64,000 bases of DNA from positions 2,890,742-2,954,741 of the forward strand of contig CM022674.1 of NCBI GenBank assembly GCA_012295275.1. Reading direction: 5' to 3'. The notes beneath the pieces are model-generated. The model was not told the DNA's origin. It did not search any database and was given only the letters and a program-made list of their open reading frames with translations. This DNA comes from Chrysomallon squamiferum (Eukaryota; Mollusca; Gastropoda; Neomphalida; Peltospiridae). Every line of letters begins with the position of its first letter. Position 1 is the stretch's first letter. The position numbers were made by a program, and so were the translations under genes. Positions 50,773 to 63,529 of the stretch are shown here, in pieces.

Positions 50773-50895
50773 ATGTACGACGCAGATTTCCAGAAACCGG
50801 AAGTCTCGTACAACCTCGCTAAAACGGTCCACTGCGTTAGTCTTACGTCTATTTCAGACTGGTGTCTACGTAAACAGTTTATGGTCATTCACTGA
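50773..50895 (+). CDS. Hypothetical 40-residue frame, array unit 3
   Basis: Begins MYDADFQKPEV and is intact to TGA. Coding status unproven. Confidence 0.2.
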   Translation: MYDADFQKPEVSYNLAKTVHCVSLTSISDWCLRKQFMVIH

Positions 50896-50982
50896 TTTGA
50901 AAACAGAAAAACAGAAAACAAAAATAGCGTAAACATACAGTAGTCTGAAATACGGCCTTTTGTGTGGAAATGGTGAGCGGTT

Positions 50983-51014
<32 letters not shown>

Positions 51015-52099
51015 TGTATGTATGTATGTATGTATGTATGTATGTATGTATGAATGTGTGTATGTATGTATGAATGAATGTGTGTATGTATGTATGTATG
51101 TTTCCATTTATATGTATGTATGTATGTATGTGTGTATGTGTGTATGTATGTATGTATGTTTCCCGCACATTTTCATGATTTTAATAAATCAAATAACAGT
51201 GTCAATATCGCAATGTGCAGAATTTTATAGAGAAATAAATAATTTAAGTTGCACGATCCTACGTAAATATTAACAAAAGTGACAACGATATCTGCTACAT
51301 CGGACAAGAATGAAACGACCATCTTTAAAGCTGGCCGCCACAGCAAATACTACTACAACTACTACTACTACTACTACTGCTACTACTACTACTATTACTA
51401 ATGCTACTACTAATAATAATGACGACGATGAAGACGACTACATTAATAAAAAATAACAAACTAATAATTAAATTTCAGATATTTTATTTATTATTGTAAC
51501 AGTTAACATCTACAATAGTTGTAAATAGAGAATAAAAGTGAAAATTGTTTATCAAATGAAATTACCATTTTATTTTATTTTATTATCAGCTGTAATGAGA
51601 AAGATTGATAGTTTTCATTACACTATTTTTTTTATTTTTTTTTTTTTGTCATCAGTTTCCAGACATCTAAATACGTTACACATACCTTAACTGTTTACAT
51701 TTCTGTACTGAAACTGTTTTAAAAATAATAATAAGAATAATAATAATAATACTAAATAGTTCAATTGTGCATTACTGCAATGTATATATAGATGTGAATA
51801 TACAGATATATATAAGACCAACCAAAACAAAAGAGTGAACGAATAAAATAATGCTAACGGAAAGAACAGAAACGTCTAAACGTCACAAACAATAGAAGTA
51901 ATGTTCAATGTTCAGCGGAGTCGGTCATTTCAGGAACTCAAAACCACTTTCTGAGAGAAGTCTTCCAAGAATTACTTCTTCAAACAAACATTGTTATCAC
52001 TGACATAGTTTCTAACAACTACTAACATAAAAAGAGGAAAAGAAAAAAAAAAAGAAAAGAAAACTGCTTCTCGTGGAAACAGTGACAGCTTCTGTGCCT

Positions 52100-52291
52100 T
52101 CACATCATCAGCGAAAACGCGAATACGTCATCTTGCACGACGTTGTGACTGCAGGGTCTGCTGCCTCCATGCACATCGTCTGTGATAACGACAATGTTAG
52201 ATTTTCCCTGAGAACCTAACACAAAGTCTTGTTCGTACAGAACGGCATCCCTCCATGAAACAAAAACCTGCGAAGGAAAAACTATAGACAT
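52100..52291 (-). CDS. Hypothetical 63-residue protein, array copy 3
   Basis: The most diverged copy: I to V, C to Y (AVLYEQD), F to S and R to G (GSQGKS), V to I, I to V and L to F. The frame stays open at the same length. Confidence 0.35.
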   Translation of the reverse strand: MSIVFPSQVFVSWRDAVLYEQDFVLGSQGKSNIVVITDDVHGGSRPCSHNVVQDDVFAFSLMM

Positions 52292-52345
52292 GCTAGTAGA
52301 ATATTCGAAACAGATTTAAGTTCAGTTCTGTGTCTTCGGCGACTA

Positions 52346-52409
52346 CTTATATATAGGTATACCTTTCAATGAAATGACGTCAGAGATTTGTTACAGGTTT
52401 CCTGCCAAT
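52346..52409 (-). promoter_or_regulatory. Array promoter, copy 3
   Basis: ATTGG at 52405-52409 and TGACGTCA at 52375-52382 read on the - strand, with TATATATAAG at 52346-52355. CRE-to-ATG distance is again 84. Confidence 0.5.
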
Positions 52410-52890
52410 CAGATTACAGAACGCAAAACGCAGAGGGAAAAAACTGAGCGATAAAATATTCATTCATTTCAGTTCTTTTCTCCCGCTCCATATTTTAATA
52501 TTCTTGTTAATATTATTTTTATTATTACTGTTGTTGTCGGTGGTGGTGTTTGTGGTGGCTGGGCTGCTGATGATGCTGATGCTGTTGTTCTTGTACTAAT
52601 AATTATTTTTAGTAGTTGCGGTGATGTTTAATGGTAGTGTTATTAGTACTTCAAGCAGTTGCAGTTGTAATAGCAATGGTGTTATTGTATTATTATTTTT
52701 GTTATTATATTATTATTATTGTTATTGTTATTTTTATTTTCTTTTGTTGTTGCTGTTGTTATAACTACTACTACAACTACTACTACATTTACTATTTTTA
52801 TGATATTACTGGCACTATTTGTACTACTATAGCTGCTGCTACCAGTACTACTACTACTGCTGCTACTACTACTACCACTACTACTACTAC

Positions 52891-52956
<66 letters not shown>

Positions 52957-54341
52957 TATATAATTCAATTTCTTTTATTGTTAAATTTGCAATAAATTAG
53001 TCTTTCTCTTATTTTTGTTTTTCTTTCCATCCTTATTAAATTTCTTAATTTTTTTCTCTTTGCTGTAAACCAAAAAACCCAAACAATACTGGCGGATGGG
53101 GGTGAGAATGAAGTAAAAAATATGGAGAGAAAAATGCGAGCTAAATTTCAGAGAAAATTCAGCTTTACTTGAGAGTTATTCAAATAAATTTATGTCTCAC
53201 ATCCTTTAACATCTGTCACTGAGTCGTTGTCAGATGAATACGAAATCTTGTGACAACGAGAAGAGAAACAGGAAAAAATGTATCACAGTAAAAATAGCGG
53301 CGTGAAATAGATGTACGACGAGATTTTCAGAAACCGGAAGTCTCGTACAACCTCGCTAAAACGGTTCACTGCGTTAGTCTTACGTCTATTTCAGACTGGT
53401 GTCTACGTAAACAGTTTATGGTCATTCACTGATTTGAAAACAGAAAAACAACAGAAAACAAGAATAGCGTAAACATACAGTAGTCTGAAATACGGCCTTT
53501 TGTATGGAAAAGGTTCTGTATGTATGTATGTATGTATGTATTTATGTATGAGAGCGTGTGTGTGCATATATATATATATGTATGTGTGTGTGTGTGTATA
53601 TATGTATGTATGTATGTATATATTTGGCTTTCTATATTTGTCTCTATGTGTGTATGTATGTATGTATGTATGTATGTATGTTTGTATGTATGTATGTATA
53701 TATATTTCTGTCTGTATCTATGTATTCTAGGATTTGAATATTCTCTGTGTTATGTAGATCTGATTGGACTATGTCCATAGACAATATTATGAACGCAATG
53801 CAACAGATGGAAAAGTTACATAAAATATACACTGTCAGATGCTGTTGACGAGACTTGAATGTGTGTTTTGTTTGTAATGATTAGACATGTTAATTGAAAA
53901 TACCTTCAGAACGTTTAAGTGATATCAATAACTAGAAAAAGAAATGTGTTGTTTCTAGACGTTACGATCTGACCTTCACATTGGCTATTATTCCCAACTG
54001 AATATGAAATGAAAACACTTTCTTATGGATGCCACTTAAACTAATCTTGATGACTAAGAAAAAACGCTTTGAATTAATTTAAATTAAAATGATAGAACAT
54101 TTTGTTTTTTGAAATATAAGATCGAAAAAGTTTTCGGCACATTTTCATGATTTTAATAAATCAAATAACAGTGTCAATATCGCAATGTGCAGAATTTTAT
54201 AGAGAAATAAATAATTTAAGTTGCACGATCCTACGTAAATATTAACAAAAGTGACAACGATATCTGCTACATCGGACAAGAATAAAACGACCATCTTTAA
54301 AGCTGGCCACCATAGCAACTACTACTACTACTACTACTACA

Positions 54342-54387
<46 letters not shown>

Positions 54388-54886
54388 ATAATAATAATAA
54401 TAATAATAAAATTGACGACGATGAAGACGACTACATTAATAAAAAATAACAAACTAATAATTAAATTTCAGATATTTTATTTATTATTGTAACAGTTAAC
54501 ATCTACAATAATTGTAAATACTACTACTACTAATAATAATAATAATAAATCGTTGAATTGTACATCACTGCAATATATATACATATGTGAATATACAGAT
54601 ATATATATAAGACCAACCAAAAGCAACAGAGTGAACGAACAAAATAATGCTAACGGAAAGAACAGAAACGTCTAAACGTCACAAACAATAGAAGTAATGT
54701 TCAATGTTCAGCGGAGTCGGTCATTTCAGGAACTCAAAACCACTTTCTGAGAGAAGTCTTCCAAGAATTACTTCTTCAAACAAACATTGTTATCACTGAC
54801 ATAGTTTCTAACAACTACTACTATAAAAAGAGGAATAGAAAAAAAAAAAGCTGCTTCTCGTGGAAACAGTGACAGCTTCTGTGCCT

Positions 54887-55078
54887 TCACATCATCAGCG
54901 AAAACGCGAATACGTCATCCTGCACGATGTTGTGACTGCAGTGTGTGCTGCCTCCATGCACATCGTCTGTGACAACGCCAATGTTAGATTTTCGCTGAAA
55001 ACCTAACACAAAGTCTTGTTCGCACAGAATGGCATCTCTCCATGAAACAATAACCTGCGAAGGAAAAACTATAGACAT
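54887..55078 (-). CDS. Hypothetical 63-residue protein, array copy 4
   Basis: Same length as the others. Differences include F to I (QVIVSW), V to G, R to T (GSTHCS) and L to F (VFAFSL). Confidence 0.35.
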   Translation of the reverse strand: MSIVFPSQVIVSWRDAILCEQDFVLGFQRKSNIGVVTDDVHGGSTHCSHNIVQDDVFAFSLMM

Positions 55079-55132
55079 GATAGTAGAATATTCAAAACAG
55101 ATTTAAGTTAAGTTCTGTGTCTTCGGCGACTA

Positions 55133-55196
55133 TTTATATATATGTATACCTTTCAATGAAATGACGTCAGAAATTTGTTACAGGTTTCCTGCCAAT
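55133..55196 (-). promoter_or_regulatory. Array promoter, copy 4
   Basis: ATTGG at 55192-55196 and TGACGTCA at 55162-55169 read on the - strand, with TATATATAAA starting 55 bases upstream of the ATG. CRE distance is 84. Confidence 0.5.
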
Positions 55197-56098
55197 CAGA
55201 TTACAGAACGCAAAACGCAGAGGGAGAAAACAGCGATAAAATGTTCATTCATTTCAATTCTTTTCTCCCGTTCCACATTTTAATATTCTTTTTAATATTA
55301 TTCTTAATACTACCGTTGTTGTTGTTGTTTGTGGCAGGGGTGCTGCTGGTGGTACTGCTGTTGCTGCTGTTGTTGCTGGTGCTGCTGTTGCTGCTGTTGT
55401 ACTAATAATTAATTTTATTAGTTGTGGTGATGTTTAACGGTAGAGTTACTAGTACTAGCAGCAGTAGCAGTTGTAGCAGCAATAGTGTGTGTTGTAGTAG
55501 CAGTGGTAGTAATAGTATTAGTAACGTTAGTAGTAGCAGAAGTAGTACAACTGGTGGTAGTGGTGGTAGTAGTAGTAGTAATAGTACAGCAGCAATAATA
55601 ATATCAGTAGTAATAACAGGAGTACTAACAGTATTAGCAGCATCAATGGTAGTAACTCTATTACAGGCATTAATAATAGCACCAATAGCAGCAGCAGCAG
55701 CAGCAGTAGTTGTTGTTGTTGTTGTTGTTGTAGAAGTAGAAGTAGTAGTACTAATAATATGAATAACAGAATAGTTGTATTTGTAATAGCAATAGTAATT
55801 TTTGGTACAGTTTTACTGGTGAATGTGTAGTAATGTCGCAGTAGTTGTAGCAGTTACTGAAATAATTGATTAGTTCAAGTTGTATAGTGGTAGTTGCTGA
55901 TGAATGAATTGTAACATCATTGACGCCAGAAAGGAAATTTGTTGATGCTACATCCTATAATCTAGCTTTCTCTCTGTTTGTACGTGCGTACGTATACACA
56001 CACATATAGATATACATACATACATATACACACATACAGAAACACATATACACACAGATACATATATACAGAAATACACACACATATATATGTGTGAG

Positions 56099-56104
<6 letters not shown>

Positions 56105-56172
<68 letters not shown>
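56105..56172. repeat. (GT)n microsatellite
   Basis: About 34 GT units. Confidence 0.95.
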
Positions 56173-56175
<3 letters not shown>

Positions 56176-56776
56176 ATGACAAAGAGATAGAGAAACAGAT
56201 GAAGAAACAGAGAAAGCTGCAGGCAAGCGCATGAGACAGAAAGACAGACAGAGACACGAGAGAAACACACCGTAGTCAGTAACATGCACTTGATTGATTT
56301 TGCAAAGCAGTCAGTGAGAAAAACCAATTAGAATACAAAAATATAAAAATGTAATTAATAATATAAATATGAATGGAAAATAGTAATTAATTTTTTTTTT
56401 TTTTATTTTTTTTTTTCTTTTTGTTGTTGCTAATATCGTTGGATGTCATATCGCGTATGCATGCATGTGTATGTATATATACATACATATATGTACATGC
56501 TATTTTCATAGATCACGCACGCGCGAGTCTTGTCCTCACCAGATCGCAAACCACTCCTTCAAGCCTCGTGACTTTCATTCACTCGCCGCACTAATTACGT
56601 GCCGAGTCGCCACAGTTGTGTATCGCCAGTTTTCTTTATGTTCTTAATTTTAAGATGTTTATACCAAATTATTTACGTATTTAGATGCCTTGGTACCAGA
56701 AAACCGGGAAAATCCAGAAATCCGGAATGCCTCAGGCCCCAAGGAATCCATTAATACTTGGTCCGGTACCTGTACT

Positions 56777-56822
<46 letters not shown>

Positions 56823-56841
56823 GATAGATAGATAGATAGAT

Positions 56842-56890
<49 letters not shown>

Positions 56891-57475
56891 AAAGAGAAAA
56901 AAAAAAAAAAACAGAGATAAAAACTCGCCATAGGCAATAATAAGCTTTTTATGGATTTTCGTAAATTGGTAATCTAATTTAAGAGAAATGAAGAACACGA
57001 CGAACAGTTATAGCACGGGTGTGTACAGAATCCTTCTAGTTGTTTCTATTCTCATTAGTTGACAATTACGGATAACAGTTATAGCTTATTTTGGTTTATT
57101 GTTTTTGTAAGATTGACGAAAACAAAAAATCCAATAAGATTACAAAATATTATGGTAAACAATTTTCTGATCTAAAGTCAACAATTTTCTGACGATTCCG
57201 TTTCTGCGTACAAGATCGACGCATGCAAAAAAAAGTATTTTTGTCGTAGATTCTGAGAATAATTTTTGTCTCTTTTGGAGAATATAAAGTAAAACTCTAA
57301 TATCTGAACTGAAAAGAAAGAAAAAGAAAGAAAAAAAAAAAAACAGCTTCTGATTTAATTTGCCCTTCAGTCGATTATACTGATCAGTTAGAAGTATGAA
57401 TTTAGTAAAATAGTAAAGAAAATCGTCCCCATGAAACTGAGAAAGTTACATTTTCGTTTGTTAGCTTCTTATACC

Positions 57476-57530
<55 letters not shown>

Positions 57531-58522
57531 TTTAATAAAATCGTAAGAAGTCTTATCAAAAGATAATATAAATATAAAATTTATGGCATTATGAATGACT
57601 GCCTGAATCAAAAATACGACGCAGATCTTGAAAAATCCGGAAGTCTTGTTCATCCGAAAATCTGGTCATTTCAGTGCATTTGTATGTGTTCATACAGGCG
57701 TATTTCGATGTAGATATGTATGTGTGTGTGTGCGCGCGCGTGTGTGTGTGTGCGTGTGCGTGTGTGTGGTGTGGATTGTGTGTAAATATCATTGCACATA
57801 TATATATACATGGATTTAAATAACAACAACAGAATTCAAAATTTAACAGGCGGAGGTTTCTGCGCATGCTTTTCCCTGAAGTTCATCTGCAGAGTTTTGT
57901 CGTTTCACATAAAGTAGAACAGCCATTATCGGATTACGCTCTTATCCCTTCTGACAAATCCAATAATCTCGTAATCGGCTCGCTAAGCTACGGAGTCGCT
58001 TGTTACAATGAAATCACGGAACCTCGCTGTGGCTGAAAGTGGCTGATATTTCTGTTTAGAATCTACACCCATGTCGTTATTATTCACGTCAGGGTTACCG
58101 AACAATTTTGGGGATGGGTCTTTGTATCTGAGTTCTGATTTTGATGATAGTATTCGGTTTATTTCATTTAGTTATCATAATAATAATAATAATAATAAAA
58201 TATCGTTAGTAGTGAGACTTTATGTAAGAGTTGCCTATCGCTGAGTTTTAATAGAGCCATACATAGCGTTACTTTCTGAGGTGGGGCAGTTATGTCACAT
58301 TATGAAATTTGCTGGTGGAGCATCATTGTGAATGATGTCTGGTTTCAGAATAATACCTGAATGATGCGCTATCAGAGTTGACTGTTTGGACAGCGGCTAA
58401 GCCGGGTTTTTCAAGAGTTAACCCGTTTCCGTGGTATTCGTTGTGTCTTTTTTTTCTGTATATCTTGTACAAATACAAATAAATCATAGAAAACTATATA
58501 TCATGAATGTGGTTCGGTATGG

Positions 58523-58554
<32 letters not shown>

Positions 58555-59304
58555 GTCACTACTACTACTGCTACTAATACTACTGCTGCTGCTGCTGATA
58601 CTATATAATATTTACAAGTTTTGTCATATATGCTTTTTAATGACTTTTCTCTTTTTTTTTTTGCTTCTTTCCTTCTTTTTTTTCTGTCTCTTTTTATTTT
58701 TCTATTTTTGTAAACTTTTTGATATGATGCAAGAAAACAAAATACAAAACAACGGTGAGAAATCTGAATAAGGTGATAATGTTAACAAGAAAGTCACTGC
58801 AAACGAACAGTGCAATGCAATCATGAAGACATCACGATCACTCAATCAAGAGAGAGAGGGAGAGTCGTAGTAGTCGTAGTAGTAGTAGTAGTTGTTGTTG
58901 TTGCTGTTAAAACGTAATACTTGCTTGTAGTTGGATCACAGATGGTAGTAACAAATAAATAAGCTATCAGTAGAATTAAATGAAGTAAAAACGCCCAAAA
59001 ATGAAACACACTGATCTCGTAACAAACAGAATTTTTGAATTATCTTGCCAGTATGGTTTAACCATTTCCCAGCACCGAGACCATAACACACAGTAGCAAC
59101 GGATTTCTGTTCTGTTTCGTTTTTAACAAAGCTGTAAAGTAACCTACGTTCGGCTTCGGGCAAAAACAGATATTTGCTTTAACCAAAAACCAAGTAAGCC
59201 TGAGTTGATGTAATTGTATACACAGCTGTGATTCCGGTACATACACACCAAATATTTATAGAACGCAATTTTCTACTTTTGTCATAACAGAACCTTCTTC
59301 ATGT

Positions 59305-59309
<5 letters not shown>

Positions 59310-59398
<89 letters not shown>
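59310..59398. repeat. (CT)n microsatellite
   Basis: About 44 CT units followed by CCCT units. Confidence 0.95.
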
Positions 59399-59403
<5 letters not shown>

Positions 59404-59698
59404 CCTCCCTCCCTCGTTTGGTTTCATTTGTTCAGCAATCGATGATATAAAGTAAACAGAATTATGAATTTTTCAGTTGCTTATAACCATTACTGTTATT
59501 ATTATTACTTTTATTACTTTTATTGTTGTTTTTCTTCATCTTCTTCTTCTTATTATTATTACTATTATTATTATCATCAACATCATCATCATCGTCATCG
59601 TTATCATCATCATCATCATCATCATCCCTTCTTTATGTTTTATTGTTTTTATTCTTTTTTCTTCTTTTTTTCGCAAAAACATCAAAGGAAAAAAAAAA

Positions 59699-59905
59699 TG
59701 AGATGAGCTAAATTTTGTAGAAAAAATTCAGCTTATTGTGAAGACAATTTTAACAACCACGTTAATACGGTTCATTGCAATGGCCTGGTTGCTTCGGAGA
59801 TTAAGAAGAACAATGTAACCATGGTAATTTCTTAGAAATAGCTACCCCGAACACTCATTCAAAGCAGATGCCAAGAAACTCGGAAGTGGCATTCATACGA
59901 TGACA
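59699..59905. repeat. Diverged fragment of the array unit
   Basis: GAGCTAAATTTTGTAGAAAA, then AATACGGTTCATTGCAATGG, then AGAAACTCGGAAGTGGCATT follow the order of matching pieces in the array unit (GAGCTAAATTTC, AAAACGGTTCACTGCGTTAG, AGAAACCGGAAGTCTCGTA partly rearranged). It is an old, decayed copy. Confidence 0.5.
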
Positions 59906-59989
59906 CTGCTTAACACGAAAGAGTCCATTTGTGTACGTTTATTTTAAACTGGATATACATATTTTCGTATTATGGGTGCGTGCATATAC

Positions 59990-60119
<130 letters not shown>

Positions 60120-60136
60120 GTATGTATATATACATG

Positions 60137-60172
<36 letters not shown>

Positions 60173-60289
60173 TGTATGTATGTTTGTATGTATGAATGAA
60201 AAGCAACAGAACAACAATGAAAGAATAACAAAGAAAAAGTACAATAGCAATTACCGTTAACAAGAACAAAAATTTCTTACGATTTTATT

Positions 60290-60290
60290 A

Positions 60291-60349
<59 letters not shown>

Positions 60350-60437
60350 CAATAGTAATAATAATAATAATAATAGTAATAACAATAACAATAATAATAA
60401 CAATTACGATAATAATAATAATAACAACAACAATAAC

Positions 60438-60472
<35 letters not shown>

Positions 60473-60632
60473 TAATAATAATAATAGGAATTATAATAAT
60501 AATAATAACAATAATAACAATAACAATAATAATAATAATAGTGATAACAATAATAATAATAACAATAACAATAACAATAATAATAACAACAACAACAACA
60601 ATAATAATGGTAATAATAATAATAATAATTCT
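60290..60632. repeat. (ATA/ACA)n trinucleotide repeat
   Basis: More than 110 imperfect trinucleotides. Open frames of poly-Ile/Val type arise from it. Confidence 0.95.
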
Positions 60633-60769
60633 TAAAATATAAAACGTTATTGTGCTATGGAACAAAGGATATAACAAAGATCAAGGCAAAACCCGCGGGG
60701 CAGCGTCCAAAACCGTGAAGCAAGCAAACAAACAAACAAACAATGTGGAACCAATAACCAACACCTCAT

Positions 60770-60875
60770 TCCGTCGCTCTTTGCTTTACCATCGTTCAAC
60801 ATTTTATTCGAGACACAGTCGTCTGCAGACGCTGCATCAAGCGCCATCTTGTGTCAGGCTTCGTTCTCTTCGTTC
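60770..60875 (+). other. Possible non-coding first exon
   Basis: A CpG-richer unique patch contains GCGCCATCTTG at 60841-60851 (a YY1-like core-promoter motif) and ends at TTCGTTC|GTAAGTCG, a good 5' splice site at 60876. No downstream exon lies in the window, so this is only a candidate transcription start. Confidence 0.25.
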
Positions 60876-60879
60876 GTAA

Positions 60880-61229
60880 GTCGTGTTTAGTTATTGCTGT
60901 CAATGTTAACCGGTCGGAACTGGTTTTGGTTTTGTCCTTATTTGACGTTGAGAAAAAAAAAACGTACAGGTATGGGGGTAAAATGAGACATGCGCAGACA
61001 TGAAGTTACTTGACGTGTAGGATGAAACGCGTCCATTTTGTCCTCATTATCTTTTTTGACAGAGCTTTCTGGAGCTGTCGTTATGTGGCAGTTCATGACT
61101 GGCGTTCTGTTAATCGTTCTGTGAAAGAAGCAAGCGTCTAATTACAGACATTTCATTGTCAGGGTAATTTGTTTTTAAGAATAATACCACATAAAAAGAA
61201 AATGACACTTTTATTAATTAATTTGTATT

Positions 61230-61263
<34 letters not shown>

Positions 61264-61367
61264 CCGTTCTCCATTAATTCAAATTAATTTTTTTATCTTT
61301 GTTTTCTTTTTCCATGAATTTTTCTTTCTTTCTTTCTCTTTTCGTTTTTGTTTTTTAATTTTTTATT

Positions 61368-61408
<41 letters not shown>

Positions 61409-62651
61409 ATTTTATTATTATTATTTCTTCTTATGATAATAAAGTAGGATATTTTTAGAACATTTGAGCAACTAAAACCTGGAAGTTTCTTGCTTTGCAG
61501 GAAATCTTTTTATTGGTTTATTTTATTAAACGGATTCAATGCTTCATGACTCTTTTCCAATACCAGAAATTGCCTTCTTAGGTAAAAATAGTTTTCAACG
61601 AATACGCAACAAAAATGACCTTAAGCTTGGATATGAACGAAATTGAAAAATTAAGTTTATGATTATTCCTTAATTGGATAACCCTGATTTGATACCAGCC
61701 TTTGGCCGAGCATTTAATTAATTTTACGCCTTTTTTTTTATTTTCTTATTTTATTATTATTATTTTTTTTTTTTTTTTTTTTTAATTCAAATCCCAACTA
61801 AATATTCTCTTTCTAAATTCTATTAGATCGTTTTTTAATTTAATCTGCTTTACAAATAAATCCCACTGGCATTTATTTCGTGAATATTTCATTTCCTAGT
61901 TTTCCATCACCGTATGAACAATTGGAGGGGAATCGATGGTCTAAATTGCAAATTGACCACAGCGTTCAAAATGTGAAGCCATAAAACTTATCGAAATTAT
62001 GTGCAAGTCGAGACATCGGTATTGATAATCGAGACATTTCTGCTATGGACTGGTTTCCAAAACGTCGACTGATAATTGGTTACAGGTTTTTTTTTTTTTT
62101 TTTTTTAAATGAAACAATTGTTACGCTTACACGACAGCCAATTCTTTGATTATTTCACAGTGCTGTGTCTCCGCAGTTTTAATTGCTAAATATCACAGAG
62201 ACTAATTGCTATATAATAAGTCTCCTTGTAAATTTAAATATTTTTGCAATACGGATGCATAACCATAACCGTCCTGATTCAGTGTTTCACTTCTACAACT
62301 ACTACCATAACTACTACTACTACTACTACAAAAAACGCCCCGTTTCAACTAATACAACAAGTTAAGAACGTATTTGATACTACGACTGATGCTGTTTACT
62401 TCCACTACAACGACTACTACTACCATTAAATTCATTATTGCTACTGTTACTATTATCACCACTGCTACTACTACTATCATTAAATTCATTATTACTACTC
62501 CTACAACTACCACAACTGCTATCACAACTGCAACTATATTGCCACTAACATCACCGCCACTAATACTGACGGAAGCAACAAAGTCAACACGATGATGACG
62601 ATAATCATCATGATAACAATAACAATAACAGTAATGATAAAAATAATGATA

Positions 62652-62709
<58 letters not shown>

Positions 62710-63527
62710 TTGTTATGACTACGATAAAATAATGCAATAATAACAACACCAACAACAACAACATCATCAGTAACAACAACAGAAGTAATTATGACGGTGC
62801 TGCTGCTGATGATGATGACGATGATGAATATGATGACAACAATAACAAAAATAACGATCATAATAATGACAATGATGGCGATCGAGATGACAGTAACAAC
62901 AATAACAACCACAGCAACAACAAAAAGAGAAAAGAAAAGAAAAGAAAATAAACACAACAAAATACGGACAAGAAGGAAATTGGACATTAAACTAGACGGA
63001 CAACGGCGATACTAAAACAAATATTTTATTCCTTCTGCTTAACCCTGGCCGTTGAGAATTGACACCGCTGTGAACTGGATCTTGTTTTCCTGATCTGCTT
63101 GATGATATTAAAGTGGAAAACCATGTTCAGTGATATGTCAGATGTCATATCAGTTTTCAGTGACAGAAATCGAAGCAGGTATTAATTCTTTTGACAGACG
63201 ATTAGGAAAATTTTCCTGTGGTTAAAAATAATAATAATAATAATAATGATGATAACGATGAATAAAAAAAAATAAAATAAAAGTAAAATAAAGTCGAAGT
63301 GTCATAGTTTGATTTCATGCAACGAATTGTTTGTTCTTGTATGTGACGTAGTGGTTTCAATAGAAACAGTTATAACAATAATGTAATAGTAGTAGTGGAG
63401 GTGGAAATAGCAGCAGTAGTGGTAGTAGTAGTAGTAGCAGCAGTAGTAGTAGCAGTAGTAGCTGCTGTAATAGTAGCAATACTAGGAGTTGTAGTAGTAA
63501 CAGTAGCGGCAGATAAAAGAGAACTAG
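60880..63527. other. Non-coding, repeat-rich
   Basis: Poly-T runs (61231-61263, 61761-61783), (ATT)n (61378-61405, 62653-62707), ACT and ATG trinucleotides (62290-62900), and AGT/GCA trinucleotides (63385-63515). Unique AT-rich stretches between them show no coding frames. Confidence 0.5.
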
Positions 63528-63529
63528 TA

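Larger units (their letters stand above)
50600..53137. repeat. Tandem array unit 3
   Basis: Lacks the 600-bp block of units 2 and 4. Has a private insertion at about 51530-51770 between the ATTGTAAAT segment and the TACATCACTGC-like segment. Confidence 0.9.
53138..55480. repeat. Tandem array unit 4
   Basis: Contains the 600-bp block (about 53520-54135) and the 63-codon frame. Homology fades in the GTA/GCA trinucleotide region after about 55430. Its 40-codon + strand frame is disrupted by loss of one C near 53315. Confidence 0.85.
55481..59698. other. Array 3' flank, low-complexity and diverged repeat fragments
   Basis: No gene was recognised. Contains GTA/GCA trinucleotides (to about 55770), (GT)n at 56105-56172, a CpG-rich unique patch at 56510-56640, (ATT)n at 57479-57530, a diverged fragment of the array unit at about 57598-57650, a unique patch at 57845-58060 without a usable frame, (ACT)n at 58525-58600 and (CT)n at 59310-59398. 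Confidence 0.5.

Noticed and set aside
60288-60677. 129-codon Ile/Val-rich - strand frame resembling membrane segments
   Set aside because: Arises from the ATA/ACA trinucleotide repeat; hydrophobicity is a composition artefact.
62349-62987. 212-codon - strand frame
   Set aside because: Consists of Val/Ile, poly-Asn and Tyr/His runs from ATT, ACT and ATG trinucleotides; no conserved or complex segment.
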